64,000 nt of DNA from Cristatella mucedo (GCA_009760855.2 WPIO01000071.1:227501-291500); one strand, 5' to 3'; positions 1 to 21,084 are shown, counted from the first letter of the stretch. Translations and numbers: made by a program. The notes: generated by a model from the letters alone, not told the origin.

Positions 1-1600
1 GCGACGGCGAAATGCCGAGCGTCCGCTGCGATCCGCCGCCTTTCATTGACAGCGCCCGCCAGCCAGCCAGTCGCCGCGGTGGGCGCGCGCGCGAGGCGCC
101 GCCCGCTGCGTCTTCGCCTGTTTGGCTCGCTATTCGGCGCTTCTCCTCCACCTCCTCCTCCTCCCGTAGAGAGTGACGAGCCGGCGCGGCCAACGCCGAG
201 GCGTGCTTGCCGCTGAGCGCATCGCGACGCGTCAGCGGATAAGACTCTGGAATGCTGGCGAGTGATTGCAGATAGAGTTTCGTGCCGGGAACTGAAAAAG
301 AAAACAAACCAACGCGCGAAGCCGAAGGCGGAGCGCTCTACGCGCGCGCCCGGCAGCGGCGACTGGACGGGCGAGATGCTCGAGCTTCGCGACGTGGATC
401 ACGTGCTTCGCGACGCGTGATCGCAGGTTCGAGTCCAGCAAGCGGGCAATCTTCGATCTGTCGCAGCTCGCGGCGAGTTGCGGCAGCTCCGCGTCGAGTG
501 ATCTCCGCGCGTTTTACCCGAACTCCTGTGCGTTCGAACTCGTTTGAATGAACGCGCCGGACGAGCAACGCAGAGAGCGACGCCAAATCGCGGCGGAGCG
601 ATCCTTGCGCGAAATGCATCGCTTTTCGCGGAAGCTGCAAAAAAGATGTTGCAAAAAAGAAGTCCGCCACGTCACTGCGCTGAAAGAGACGCAGCGGGGA
701 CAATATCGATCTCATTCAACGAAGATAGTAAGACAGAGCGCCGCAGGGCACCACATCCGTGCTCCTCGACGCGAGAGCAACGAGGCTGCTCCCGAGGGGG
801 GTGGATGGGAGGGAGGGAGGGTGCGATTTGACGCGCTTTAATAAAAATTCGGGCATTTTCACAGTGCAGAGCAAAGCCACCGCCGTCGTATCCGGGTACG
901 TTCTTCGCCGATGTCGTCGGTAGCTCTGTCGAGGCGCGTTCCGGTGCGCCGATGCGCCGAAAGTTCTGGACTGAAGTTGTCGCCGCCGAAATTTCTGGAC
1001 TGGGCCGCTGCCGCGGGCTAGCGTGCTCTGCGCTGCCGTACGAACGAAAACGGCTGTGCGGCTCCGGTGCTGCACGTCGGACCTCGAGACCCCGGACCTC
1101 GAGTCAGACATCGAGGCTCGTCTGTAGGTTACACCGCCGGAAGGTTCATTCTCGCCAGGCCGAGGCCGTGGTCACGCATTCAGCGCCGGTTCGGCGCGCG
1201 CAGCAGGACGTAAGATCTCGCGGCGACTGGAGCGTCGTGCGCCGCCGCGGGGATATTCCTGACCGGCATTAAAGTGCGTAGAATTCAGCTGCCACCGGGA
1301 ATTAAAAAGATGCCAAATTTGTGCCCGCTATCGCAGTGCCATTCATTCTATGTCGAGCTGCGGTCGGTTTGAACGACAGCTGCACGACCGTCGCTCCCTG
1401 GATCGAAGGATGGTCCGAAAGTGTTTTTTTTTATTGTAATAATATAATGAAATAATATATATATATATAATATTTATAATATATAATACATTATAACATA
1501 AATATATTATAATATAACATATATAATATATATAATATATACAATATATATAATATATATAATATAAATATAATAATTATCCGAAAGTGTATTTGAAAAT
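1..1600. other. GC-rich then AT-rich DNA, no gene supported
   Basis: 1-1300 is CpG-rich with Arg/Ala-rich frames on both strands, typical of GC-rich noncoding DNA or an untranslated exon of a neighbour. 1425-1580 is AT-rich. A gene 5' exon could hide here unseen. Confidence 0.5.
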
Positions 1601-1605
1601 TTACG

Positions 1606-1670
1606 GCATCTTTCCGAAGCATCTGTCCGAAGCGTCGAAGGTGCTTCGGACAGATGCTTCGGAAAGATGC
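1606..1670. repeat. Perfect 28-bp-arm inverted repeat
   Basis: Arms 1606-1633 and 1643-1670 are exact reverse complements around a 9-base loop. Each arm contains TCCGAAGCATCTGTCCGAAG. It lies just downstream of an AT-rich tract (1430-1580). Confidence 0.9.
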
Positions 1671-2120
1671 GAGTAGACGCCGCCGCCGTAGAAGCGTCTA
1701 GATTGTGCTCGCCGAACGCTGGCGCCCGCGCGTCGAGAGATCTGACCGCGTCGCGACAGCGCACCGAGTGCAGACGCTAAGATATCGGCTCGCCGCCATT
1801 AATTAGCCTCTTTATCGACGAAGCGCGGAAGCTTGCCTAGAGCGCGCGAGCCCTGCGCTCCTCGGTGATAGGTGATCGTCGAGCGATAGGCGTCGCGTCT
1901 GAGACTGGATGGCGTCGACTGCATGCGTGCACCAAACGACGCCGGGAGGCAGCGATAGGCCTTTCGTTGGCGACCGGATAGCCAGACCGGAACCGGCGGC
2001 GGCGGCAGCGGCAGCGGCGGCGGCTGCGGTGACTACGCCTAATGCTTTGCGAAAAGCAGACGTGAAACTTCTATCATCATCACAGCATCTCACGCACGCA
2101 TGGTGCACTAAAAAATTAAT

Positions 2121-2266
2121 GAATACTATTCATTTGCATAGCGCCCTAAGAGAACCTCACATCTCTATTCAGGCGCTTCGCATACGCCTTGGGGTTCGAG
2201 CACACGACCTCGGCCAGGCCACGGTCGGGGCGAGTGCCTTAACCGCTCGACTGCAAACCAGCTCGG
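2121..2266 (-). mobile_element. tRNA-derived SINE
   Basis: On the - strand: GAGCTGGTTTGCAGTCGAGC-GGTTAAGGCACTCG (A-box-like), then GTGTGCTCGAACCCC (B-box-like), GCGTATGCGAAGCGCCTGAA, and a tail hairpin TTCTCTTAGGGCGC that resembles the LINE-A tail. The most complete copy in the GC-rich part. Confidence 0.75.
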
Positions 2267-3590
2267 CGCTGTGTCCTCTGCTATCTCCTGGCCCCTTTTT
2301 CCTCGGACGGAGTTCGATGAAGATTTCAGATGGAGTTCGATGGATGGTCGAACGGTCGATCGTCCGGAAATCATCATCTATCGAGACCGACCGACCTACC
2401 GTCGAACCATCGATATCGCGTCGAGTTCGATGGAGATCGAGTTCGATGGTCGGTCGGTTCGGACGCGCGCGGCGAGCGAGAGGGTTAGTGGCCGGGGGGG
2501 GGGGGGGGCGGGCGGGCGAGCTGGGCCCGAGAGCTGGCAGCAGCCAGTCAACAATCGGCGGCGCGCTGGAAGCGCCGCGCCGCGGCCGACGATTCCGTCG
2601 TCGTCGTCGTCGTCGGCCGCGTCCTCGGAGAGCTACGCTACGCGTCGCGTGCGCGCACGCGACTCCTCGCGGCGGCGCGCGGCCGTGGCGCGGAGATAGC
2701 CTTCGGTCGCCGCCGCCGCCGCCGCAGCAGCCACCGCTCAATCGATCGTCGGCGCCGTCGTTCGCCCCTCCGGAGAAGGAGCAGCGGCGACAGTCAGTTG
2801 ATAGACCGACCGCGCGCAGGGATTTTCGGCCTCGCGTCGCCAGCGACGGGCAGCGATTTCGCACGCAAAGCGCTCGCTATCTCGGACGCAATCTATCACT
2901 CGCGGCGGCGGCGGCGGCGGCGGCGTCTTCCGTCAACGCGACGGTCTAGCGGCCGCTCGTTCGTCATTCCAGTTTGAAGGTCGCGGCCTTTTTTCCGCTC
3001 TTCCGGTCATCTGCCGCACAGCGAGCGAGCGAGCGAGCGCGTATCGAGCGCGTCTCGCGCGACGCGTGCACCCGGCCGCCCCGCTTTCGCCGCGCTCGTT
3101 CGACGCCCACTCGTGGTCGCCGCTGCCTTTTCCCGAACGCGCGCGATCGCGAATAGTCGACGTGCAGATCCGTGCGCCAAAGTCGGGGGCGAGCCAGCGG
3201 CGCTGGTCGCTCGTCGTCGGCGCGAATGAGGCGGTCGCGTACTTTCGCTATCAGCCATCGTTCTGGCAGGCTGCCGATCGCTTCGCTTCGACGGCGAAGC
3301 ACGCCGCCGCGGGGCCGCCGCGCCTGACTGACGCGCTTGGGGCGCCGCTTTGGAGACGTGACGCACCACGGGCGTCGGCGTCGCCACCTACACGCCCGAC
3401 GCTGGCGTGAATTCCGGAGCGCGCGCGAGCTATTTTCGCCACCTCGCAGCGTCATCGTGGCTCTCTCTACCCGGCAGAGAGACACTGTACCCGTCCGGAG
3501 TCCGCGGTTTGTTGGTCTGTCGCCTCGGCTTTTGGTGGCAACAGTGCAGGCGAAGTAGTCAGAAAGAGATTGAGCTCACTGAGTGCTGAG
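2267..3590. other. CpG-rich stretch, no gene supported
   Basis: Long low-complexity frames exist on both strands (up to 346 aa) but show no domain, no splice-consistent structure and no similarity to the two genes. TCGATGG-type repeats cluster at 2310-2460 and (GGC)n at 2905-2925. Confidence 0.5.
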
Positions 3591-3742
3591 TAAGAACAAG
3601 GATAATAATAATAATAATAATAATAATATAGCTATAATAATTACACCAATAATAAGACTGTCTTACTAGTCTTATTATTGGTATAATTATTATAGCTATA
3701 TTATCATTTTTATTGTTATTGTTATTATTATCCTTGTTCTTA
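3591..3742. repeat. Large AT-rich inverted repeat
   Basis: Arms 3591-3659 and 3668-3742 pair over most of their length (shared core ATATAGCTATAATAATTA; outer ends TAAGAACAAGGATAAT and its reverse complement). The left arm follows a tail-like AGAGATTGAGCTCACTGAG. Confidence 0.8.
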
Positions 3743-4740
3743 TTATAGCATGCTCGCGCGAGGTCGCTTGGCGAAAGAGAAGGTTCCTCGAGTGCACGTT
3801 CGGGGCACAAAATGCAGAGGTCGCTACCCCGAGGTCGCGCGCAGAGCGTCGCGTCTGATGGTGGCTGGGCGCGACTATAGCTTGTGTTGAGCTCGCGTCT
3901 CCGAGCGAGGACACTGCGTCGCGACGGGCTGCTGAGCGCTTGCGCGCTGGCACGCTGAAGAAGAAGAAGAACGCTGCTTTTTGTGTACCCGGTCGCAAAG
4001 TCGCGCCGTCAGCGCGCATGGGACGACGACGATACTGCGTCGTCTTTGAGACGCGCGGGAGACGCAAATGACCAATGGTCAGCGGGTCCGCCTTGCTGAC
4101 CCGCAGCCGCGGATGATTGCCGCTCCCTTCAGAACACGGTGCGACATAAGTTCGATTTTCAAGTTCGATTTAACGCCACCGCCACCGACGAGCTTCAGCT
4201 GCGCCGTGGCGATCCCGCGATCGCGCGACACGGGGAGAGAGAGCGTTCGTCATCGCAAACTCTCCAACCTGCGGCGGTCAACGTTCAAGACGCATCCAGA
4301 GAGAGCCTCGGTCTCATCTTGCACGTACATGCAGCCGGGCCTGTATTCAAGACAGATACAGGAAGAGAATGACGCTGGGAGGTTTTTCTGTCAGCCGTAG
4401 AAGGCTCATTACGAAGTCAACGAGTCACGTGACAGAGTCGACGGATTATCTTGATGCAATGGCGGACTCGAGCAGTCGTCCAGGCGTCTGCTCGTTTCAT
4501 CGATAGCGTGGAAAGAATACCGCGCGATCCCTTCATAGCCGTTTAGCAGTCGGTGGAGCTGTAATCGAATTTTTTATGTGAAGTGACACCGGCCTCTCAG
4601 TGACAAGCGTGGACCAGCAGCGGATAAGTCAGCTCCGCAATTGGAGCGAATGCACCGTGCTCGTGCCAGGCATCACGTGCCAGGCATCACGTGCCAGGCA
4701 TCTCGCTCTTGCAAGATAAGTCACGGTTCTCATTTTTGAG
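3743..4740. other. No feature beyond a short tandem repeat
   Basis: Mixed composition. Only the three-unit repeat at 4658 stands out. Confidence 0.4.
4658..4705 (+). repeat. 14-base tandem repeat, three units
   Basis: Units of GTGCCAGGCATCAC in a row. No function seen. Confidence 0.8.
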
Positions 4741-4840
4741 TGGCCGTCTGGTGCAGCGGCGTGCCGTTTTTACCTTTCTTACTTAATTAAGCCTTAGGTG
4801 CTCATCTTTGACGACCCAGATCGTGGGCTCGAGCCACTAA

Positions 4841-4843
<3 letters not shown>
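4741..4843 (+). mobile_element. SINE tRNA part running into an AT array
   Basis: GCCGTCTGGTGCAGCGGCGT, AGGTGCTCATCTTTGACGAC, ATCGTGGGCTCGAGCCAC and GGCATATAT. The array starts at the place where other copies have GCATATG. Confidence 0.55.

Positions 4844-4935
<92 letters not shown>
4843..4935. repeat. (AT)n microsatellite
   Basis: Nearly pure AT dinucleotides with one AA interruption near 4909. Starts inside a SINE. Confidence 0.95.
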
Positions 4936-5062
4936 CTATTCGAGCACACAGTGCCTGTGGAATCGCCCCGCTGAGTCACAGTAGTTTCGTCACGGTGACA
5001 GAAGTTCCCCATCTGCCAAGTGACGCAAGTTCGCCATGTTGCGGGCTGACGGACTTTCTCGC

Positions 5063-5066
<4 letters not shown>

Positions 5067-5125
<59 letters not shown>

Positions 5126-5162
5126 CATACATATATATATATACATACATACATATATATAT

Positions 5163-5197
<35 letters not shown>

Positions 5198-5350
5198 CAT
5201 ACATACATACATATATATGTATATATATATATACATACATACATATATATGTGTGTGTATATATGCGTGCGAGAGTGTGTGTTTATGTATATGTGTTTGT
5301 GTGTGTGTGTGTGTGCGTGGATATTTGTGTATGTGTGTGAGTGCGCGTGT
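5067..5350. repeat. Compound AT / ATAC / TG microsatellite
   Basis: AT runs with interspersed ACATACATAC units, passing into TG and TATG repeats. Frames across it give Tyr-Ile repeats that are not genes. Confidence 0.95.
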
Positions 5351-5424
5351 GAGTATAATTCAATAACTAACTTTAATGACAATAACTGTTCTAGTATCCT
5401 AACTTAACCTAATACTTGTCTAGC

Positions 5425-5471
5425 GTCTTCACATATGCCGCAGGGGCTCTAGCCCACGACCTCGGTCGTGT

Positions 5472-5475
<4 letters not shown>
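5425..5475 (-). mobile_element. SINE fragment next to a CA array
   Basis: CTTCACATATGCCGCAGGGG, CTCTAGCCCACGACCTCGGT: reverse of the B-box region and the GCATATGTGAAG segment. Confidence 0.5.
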
Positions 5476-5550
<75 letters not shown>

Positions 5551-5592
5551 CATATGTATACATACATAAACATTTATATATATATATATATT
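5474..5592. repeat. (CA)n then AT-rich microsatellite
   Basis: About 32 CA units (5474-5538), then AT and ATAC units. Confidence 0.95.
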
Positions 5593-5807
5593 TATATATG
5601 AATCTTTATATGGATATTTTTTGGTCATATACTTTTTTCACATCATCATGTATATATATGCATATACGTACATGGTGATGGTACTCTGTTTAGATCCAGA
5701 GCTGAATATTGCTTGAGAGCATGCCAGATCTAAAGCCCTAAACGGCAAAATTTTCTTTTTTATCCTCGGAGTATTCTTAACTAAATGCTGTCTACCGTAA
5801 GCTTAGC

Positions 5808-5842
5808 AAGGGAGTCAAGCTCCTCAGGACCTTGACTCCCTT
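5808..5842. repeat. Small inverted repeat
   Basis: AAGGGAGTCAAG (5808-5819) and CTTGACTCCCTT (5831-5842), about 330 bases upstream of the gene 1 start codon. Confidence 0.7.
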
Positions 5843-5859
5843 AACCGCAGGGGCACTGA

Positions 5860-6175
5860 TCGTAGAAAGGCTAAAGGCTTCTTCCGCGTGCGTCAGCGGC
5901 CCTCGACTCGGCGTGCGGCGTCCATTTTGGGGGCGGCGGCCTCGCGCGTCCGTCGCTCAGCCGCCGGTTGGTCGGACGCAGCCGTATCGCGCCGCAAGAT
6001 TGCGCGAGATTCCCTAGCCTGGCGAAGGAGTGGCGGCGGCAACTTAACTTACGAGTCACGTGTCGCAGACGCTCAATCCGTCCTACCTCGGTCGGGTCAT
6101 AAGGCCTGACACGAGCGTGCGCGCTGGTCGCGACACGGCGCCGGGTCCCTGGCGGACTTACCCAACGCGAGCACC
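5860..6175 (+). promoter_or_regulatory. CpG-rich 5' flank of gene 1 (putative promoter/5' UTR)
   Basis: GC- and CpG-rich DNA ending at the gene 1 ATG. No clear TATA box seen. Inferred from composition and position. Confidence 0.4.
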
Positions 6176-14573
<8,398 letters not shown>

Positions 14574-15640
14574 GCCCGCTAGTAGTCGCCGCCGTGGGTT
14601 TAGGGTAGGCGGACTGGCGGCGGCGGTGACGTCGCGTCGAAGACTGCGGCGGACGGGCGGCGGCGGCCGCTGCAGCTTATGGACGAGGGCCACTGTCCGT
14701 AAGCTATCGTCCGGAAGCAATTGTCAGACGAAAGCGATGGTGCGATCGAACGATCGAGCGATCGGCTGCCGCCAACGCCCGCCAACGCCGCCGGCACGAC
14801 CGAGTACGCCCGGAGTCCCGCCGCCGACCCGGTGCGACCCGGTGCGGTCGCGATTACGGCGGCTGTTGGCTATTGGAGGTTTTGGGGTTAACTTTGGGGT
14901 TAACTTTGCACCGCAAACCGGGGACGGCTTTTCCTCGCTTGCCACGGAGCGCTTGCCGCGCGATCGTATCTTTGTCAGCATCTTTGTCGCAACCACGAGG
15001 GTAGAGCGGGTAATGTGGCGCCAATTATTGCTAGCCGACAGGCGCGCCACGGTTTTTCTTAAAGGATCTCTGACTGAAAATCGGCTGGGGCTGCGAATGC
15101 TTAGCTAATTCAAAAAAATTCACCGAATGCACGGAAAAAATGGAGAGCGACGGAAGTCCGCCGCCGGAAGTCAGCGACGGAAGTCCGCCGCTTCTTCGCT
15201 TCGCTTGCCACGACTTGATAAGAGAGAAAAAAGCGAGGCCGCCCTCCCTTATTGGGCAATCGCGGCGGTCGCGAGAGGCCAAAGGGCGCCGAAGGCGAAG
15301 GACGATCGCTCTTCTCCCAGGCGCTAGAGGGCGCCACAGGCGTCCGGGCGCAAGCTTCAAAACGTCTGCGGGGCCGGCGCGAGATTTCGACCGCAGATTC
15401 GGGAGCCAGCGCCGCGACCATTCGCGAGCATTCGTGAGCCGGCTTGACGCGCTGGCGGCTGCGCCACGTGTGGCACCTTTGCCCGCGCACGCGTGCGCTC
15501 CCCCAGACACCGACAGTGGCATCGCCGCTCGAGGTCGCCGTCCGCGGGTAGCGTCCGGCGCCAACGACGGATCTTGGCCGCGGCGCGACAGTGCACTTTT
15601 GCGGTGCGGCGGGCGCCGTATTAAGTAAATAAACACGATT
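14574..15640 (+). other. Probable 3' UTR of gene 1
   Basis: GC-rich DNA after the stop, with a short tandem GGGGTTAACTTT (14884-14908) and repeated GACGGAAGTCCGCCG (15149-15190), to a candidate poly(A) signal at 15628. Confidence 0.4.
15628..15633 (+). terminator. Possible poly(A) signal of gene 1
   Basis: An AATAAA about 1.05 kb after the gene 1 stop, at the end of the GC-rich stretch and just before a SINE relic. No nearer hexamer was noticed. Placement is tentative. Confidence 0.3.
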
Positions 15641-15654
15641 CATTCGCCAACCGC

Positions 15655-15742
15655 CCGAAGGAAGCATATGCCGCGGCGCTTGAGCCCACGACCTCGTCGT
15701 CAAAGGCGAGCACACTATCCGTTGGGCGAAGGCTTATTTTTC
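15655..15742 (-). mobile_element. SINE fragment
   Basis: GCATATGCCGCGGCGCTTGA, GCCCACGACCTCGTCGTCAA, GCGAGCACACTATCCGTTGG: reverse of the tRNA-related half. No tail. Confidence 0.55.
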
Positions 15743-18486
15743 AGAACGAGGATCGTCTCTCAGATCTACTTTATAAATGCCACCATAAATATTAATAGTA
15801 ATGTTAACATTATAATGCTATTATCTACTAATAACAATATTATCAATGATTTCTTTAAATCTAAATTCAAATTCAAGAAAAAAACAAAAATTAAATTTAT
15901 TATTACTAATAATGTTATAAAAATAATAATGAATCTATCAATATTGCCGTTCGCAGTCGACGACAACCCCCAAGTCATTCGCGGTGAACCGTTGGTTCGA
16001 GGGAGCAGATTCGAGACGTTTCGCTCTCATTCGTTTCGAGCGCGCCTCAAAGAATGCCAGAGTCTCCAATGACGGAGTCGCATGCGCTTCTTCGCGAATA
16101 TATAATATATATTACAATATATTAATATAATATAATATATAACATATTAATATAAAATATAATATAATATATAATAAGCCGACGCTGAGATTTCCGCGAC
16201 GCTGGTGGTCGCTAAAAATATTTCTATTTCTGTCGAAATTGGCCCCGACACCGCAGCATTTATCTCGCCCGCAGGCATAGCGAAAATGGCGGAGACGCTC
16301 GCGATAGGATTAGCACACTGCACGCTCGAACAGCCAACGAGAAGCAGGCAAAAGTGCCCCAAGGACCGGGATACCGCCTGAGATGCACGTCCCCGAGCTT
16401 TTCGCGCGCGAGCGAGCGAGGGCACGCACGCCGGCAGCGGCGCAGCGCTGGCGCAGTCGCCCGACGGTCGGCAAGTGGCGGCCGCGGGGGCAAAGGTCGA
16501 TGCCCGGCCGCTCGGCGGCGCTCGCTCCCCACCGCCGCCTGAAATGGCGAGCGCTCGAGCTGGCGGTGGCGATCGGCGCAGGAACGCGGGGCGCGCGGGT
16601 CGCGTCGTCTCGCGAGAAGGCTTGCTCGCGCTTCTTCACGCGGCGGGACGCTGTCGCGTGGACAGGAGAGCGGTTTCAGCTTCGACGGCTCGGCGTCGGT
16701 GGCGGCGCGGTACGGCGAGCGTACGCGGCAAGTCGAGCGGCAAGTCAAAGTCTCGCGAGTCTCTCGAGACGAATGCAGTCGTGCACACGGCGCGACGCCG
16801 ACGAGCTCGTCCGCGGCTCTTGCCTGGGCTTGAGACGTTCAGGTTACGTTTGTTGAGCGTTCGTTGAGACGTTCAGGTTACGTTTGTTGAGCGGCGATGG
16901 TGACCTGCTCGAGTGTTCGTCAAATTAACGCCGTTGGACAGTGTTTTCTTAAATGCCGCCTTAAAACCTAAAGTGAGTTAGAAATATTTAAATTTACTAT
17001 CGATAGTAAATTTATTAATAATATCAATTTTTTTACCGTTATTGAGTTATTTAACTTATTTAGTATTTAGAATATTTAAGCGCTCTATCCGAATCGACGG
17101 CTCGCGGTCTGGCGTTGGACGCCACAGGGCTGGATACGCAAATGTGGGCGGTCGGTAGTTGTGACCGCCCACACTCTCTATCAATCGAGCCAATCAGGAA
17201 AGCTCGCACTCGCACTCGCGAGAAAGAGAGCGTTTCTGCTGGGAAAGCATTTCTGTCAGCTGATAGTTTTCCTCTGAAAAAATGCTTTCAGCCTCTTTGC
17301 GTCGCTTTCGGCTTTTCATTCTCTCTAGTAAATGCACACAATGCAAATGCGACTGCCAAACAGCGTAAGCTAGACTATTCTATTCTAGACTATTCTAGAC
17401 TATTCTAGGCTCCACGAAGCTCTTCCTCAGGAGGCGGAAATCTCCATCGAATCGACTGTTTGCAACTAAGCGCCGGTCCAACGACTGTGCGAAAATGCAG
17501 AGCGAAAGAAATCGAACGCATTTGCAAACATTCGATTGCCGGTCGAGCGTAATGAGAGTGACAGATTTTCAAGTATCGCAAGTGTTCGGTTAATGCATCG
17601 CGACGTTCATTACCTTTTTGTTGCTGTAGCTCCGCCGCGTATTTATTTCATCACTAAAGACGATCGTTGGTGGGCTTATGGACTAACTTATAAATTCAAT
17701 TTAATGATCAGTCAATATTCAATATATGTACTCGTCGAAAGGAAAACTGCAATCGGTATCTCCTTGCGAGCGGCGTGAACGAGCAGCACAGCAGCCGATC
17801 ATAACCGATCAACGCTTAGATGTGGAGATCGATGCAGATCGATGCTTGTAGGTTGTCTTGGAGATTGTAGAAATACCTAACCTGGGCGAGGTGTTTCGTT
17901 CGATGATGGCTGGGCGGGCTGCTTTTCCCGCGTAACCGTCTAATAGCATATTGGCGCCACCTTCCTAGAGAAACTCGAACAGCCGCCGGCGACTGACGAC
18001 TGTGAATTTCGCAAACAGCCACGCAACTAGGTTTGCATACCGAAATTGCACGCTGTCGCGTATATTCTAAGAAGGAGAAAAGAAGAAATTAAAACAACCA
18101 GATAGAAAATAAGCGAAAATTCTCAACGAACGAGTCATGTCAGCCTTAATGCCCTTTAGACTAACGGGACACTCGATGGCGGCACGAGGGTCGTTTACAT
18201 CTTGCTGAATTGATGCATCCGTTTAAGCATTCACTTTCCGTAAGGTGTATTATACAATAGCATACATTATATACATTACATGTATATACATGTATATTAC
18301 ATGCATATTATATACGATACATGTTACAATAGCAATTCCATTTTGTCGCTATAAGACTGATGATAACACAAGGGTTTCCCACTGCAGGCCCTGGACTGTA
18401 GACCTCATTTCCACGATTCTTGCGTAGCAAGTTATTCCTACTACCTCATGCGATGCATCATTTACAGCGTTCCCTCACTGTTACGA
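15743..18486. other. Intergenic, AT-rich with one CpG island
   Basis: AT-rich at 15770-15950 and 16090-16180. A CpG island at 16250-16860 has long frames but no supported exon. Otherwise nothing recognised. Confidence 0.45.
16828..16895 (+). repeat. About 30-base tandem duplication
   Basis: GAGACGTTCAGGTTACGTTT then GTTGAGCG, repeated once with a short TTCGTT spacer. Confidence 0.85.
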
Positions 18487-18680
18487 TGTATATATCGCCG
18501 TCTGTAACTCCACGAAGTTACAACGATTATGTGGGTGTTACCCAGGAGAGTTTCAAATAGCGCACTCACAGCCTCATCGGCTTTCGGTAAGCATTGTGTA
18601 GCCCACAGATTTCATCTCACGCAACAAAGAGAAAGTGAGAAGCATAGCCGAGTCTGGAGAGAAGTTGAGGTACGATCATG
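18487..18680 (-). mobile_element. LINE-B 3' end fragment
   Basis: Reverse of the 3' tail: CCGTCTGTAACTCCACGAAG, GTGGGTGTTACCCAGGAGAG, CACAGCCTCATCGGCTTTCG and CGCAACAAAGAGAAAGTGAG, then divergence. Confidence 0.7.
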
Positions 18681-21084
18681 CTACTACTCAATTTCTCAAT
18701 TGTCCTGATTGAACAATGCTTCTCAGTTTCTCTTCTTTGGGTGATACAGTCTGATGGCCATGGCGTCCGCCCCCAAAGCCACTCTGCCTTAGACTGTGCC
18801 GTAAAAACCTCTAGTGCAACACTCACGTGGTCATTCGAGCTTTGTCAAGTATGATCCGGAGAAAAAAGTTCACATTGATTTTTGGATTTTTTTCCAAGCC
18901 AACGAATTCCTGAGATTTGCGAAAAAACTCGACCACAAAATGCACAGCAAATGCGTTGCCATGTTGCAAATGTGCTGCAAATGCGTTGCCACACAGTGTC
19001 GCATTCAGAAAAAATTCATAACCGCACTTCGTAACCTGCACGCCGATCGCATCCGGCGAATTCTTCGAAGCGCGTCCCTCGAGCTTCCACAGCTTCCGCT
19101 TCCGGTGTGGTACCCTGGCGACGCGGGCAGGGCTGCAGACGACGGCGGTCGTCGTTGTCGTCACGCGTCTGGGCCAATTGAACGCGGTCCGCTTGTGTTG
19201 AGGCGCCAGCAGGGGGCGCTGTTAGTAAAAAGTAGTTAGTTACAAGTGAAACGACTGCATAGCACCAAAAGTGAACCGAATGTCGTTCATCGCCAGTAGC
19301 GCACCCTGCAGAGAATAAGCGCGTCAATAGGTTAGTGTCAGCGTGTACGAATGCTTGCACGCGCAGTCGCGCGAAGGACAACTGACGCGGATCCAGCAAG
19401 TAATGATACATGAGGAGTAGGTGGGTTTGAAAAACTTTTTTTACAGGGTGGCAAGTGACGGAATGTCGTGACGACAGTGAAGGTAGTGAGCGTAAGGCTG
19501 GCGTACGCGAACATGCGAACTAAAGGCAAACAGCTAAACGCGAGCGACTTGCAGTTTGTGGCACAGGTTGAGGTACGCTGACGTACGTTGTACGTCCGAA
19601 CGTGAAGTAGTACGTCAGAAATATGACAGATGGCACGATGCCTTCCAAGCTAGATTGATTATAAAGATTGTCTGATCATCAAGCCGCCTGTGAGAATAGA
19701 GAGATCTACACGTGAGTGACAAGCCAAGTCTTGCACCGGCTGTAAGCGTATTATTGTGCAGGCAGAAATATCTGCGAATAGCGAGTTATACAAGTCGAGT
19801 TGGGACGTCTCGTAGATGTACCAACCTGCTAGGATGCGATATCCTGTGGTCTCTGCAGTTCAGAGTTCCAGTGACTTCACGTAGTTGAAAGAAAGAAGAC
19901 AAGTCCGCGGAGTCTGATGCGGTCTTCCAGTGAAAGGTCATTTTGGAACAGGATACCACACTGCGTGCAGATGCCGTTGAAGGTATGCTGGCCGAGTGGA
20001 GTTTTAGGGTGAGACTTTCTAATTTCTGAGTAACGCAAGGTGTTTTGTATTACTCCTCAGTAGGTTTCACCTTCATGGCGTATTCGAGATAGCTTGCTGC
20101 CATCTAAGGGCGAGTGTCAGCGATACACACAGTAGTCGAGATGGCTCGACGTGGTCGATGTCAGGCAGGGCTCGAAGTGCGAGGCATCAGAATCGTGTGT
20201 CATCTGCGCACGAATGCAAGCCTAGATTGTGCTGTGACATCGCATCGGCATGAGGGAGGGCATGAAGTGAGAAAAGAAGTGAGACAATCGCGGATTCTCG
20301 GGGCGCTCGGTACTCTGGGAGGCGCCTTTCGCGATTGTCTGTTGTACGTTAAAGTCAATGCTCTGGCGTCACCCACTGAGACAGGAGGACATAGCTTATT
20401 CGACACTTGTTGAAAGTGGCCAATCAGGCGTCTTCACTGCCCAAAGCGGTCGGAGCAGAAAGAAGCGAGGAAGGAGGAGGAACCGGAACCGGAACATCCC
20501 AAGCCGTTGAGCCCAGCCAAAGTCTGGTCTAGTTAACATCGACGGGGTGAGGAGTTAAGTTATAGCTTCAGTTCAGATAGCTGCTATGCGAGCGAAGTTT
20601 TTTTCACCGCAGACCTCACCTGCTTTCTGCACCGCAGACCACCTCGTGCTAGCAGCCGTGCGAGCTAAGGCTTCAGATAAGAATTAATCCCGATTATTCA
20701 GATACGAATTAATATTATTCAGATATGAGTGAATTAATGAAATTAATTTTTAAGTAATTTTAAATTTTTAAGTTTTTGATTAATTAAAATTAATTAATTA
20801 AAAGAGTTACCAATCCCAATAATCCAGACTCGCTCGGCTGAGCAGCAAAATGAGGCCAGTCAGCTATAAGGTCACGAGTACGTATGTTGGATCCGCAGTA
20901 CCGCGGTAGCCTACTTCGCCGGCGAAAGTCAACGTAGAAAAACATCTGGCCCAATAATACACTCTTTGGTATTTTCCGGGCCAAGATCGGCCATGACGGT
21001 GAGAGCTTTCTCGCGGCTTCTTTTGTACAATAATAAACTGCCTGCCGTATTGTCGACTCGATCTTTTGCTGAGCGCGACTGCTC
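18681..21084. other. Intergenic, nothing recognised
   Basis: Unassigned short frames at 18814-19239. A small stem pairs GACAATCGCG (20282) with CGCGATTGTC (20329). AT-rich at 20680-20810. Confidence 0.4.

Noticed and set aside
1909-2949. 346-aa open frame on the + strand
   Set aside because: It is Arg/Ala/Ser-rich low complexity, overlaps a SINE in reverse and has equally long frames on the other strand. GC-rich composition explains it.
4794-5407. Tyr/Ile-repeat frames over AT arrays
   Set aside because: These are translations of microsatellites. The same holds at 7066-7437 and 33755-34100.
16286-16358. Possible signal-peptide exon for a third gene (MAETLAIGLAHCTL...)
   Set aside because: The hydrophobic run is too short and soon polar. 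No strong donor fits the 73-base pattern.
16475-16867. Long frames in the CpG island at 16.3-16.9 kb
   Set aside because: All three + frames are open for long stretches by composition. None shows family motifs or convincing splice sites.
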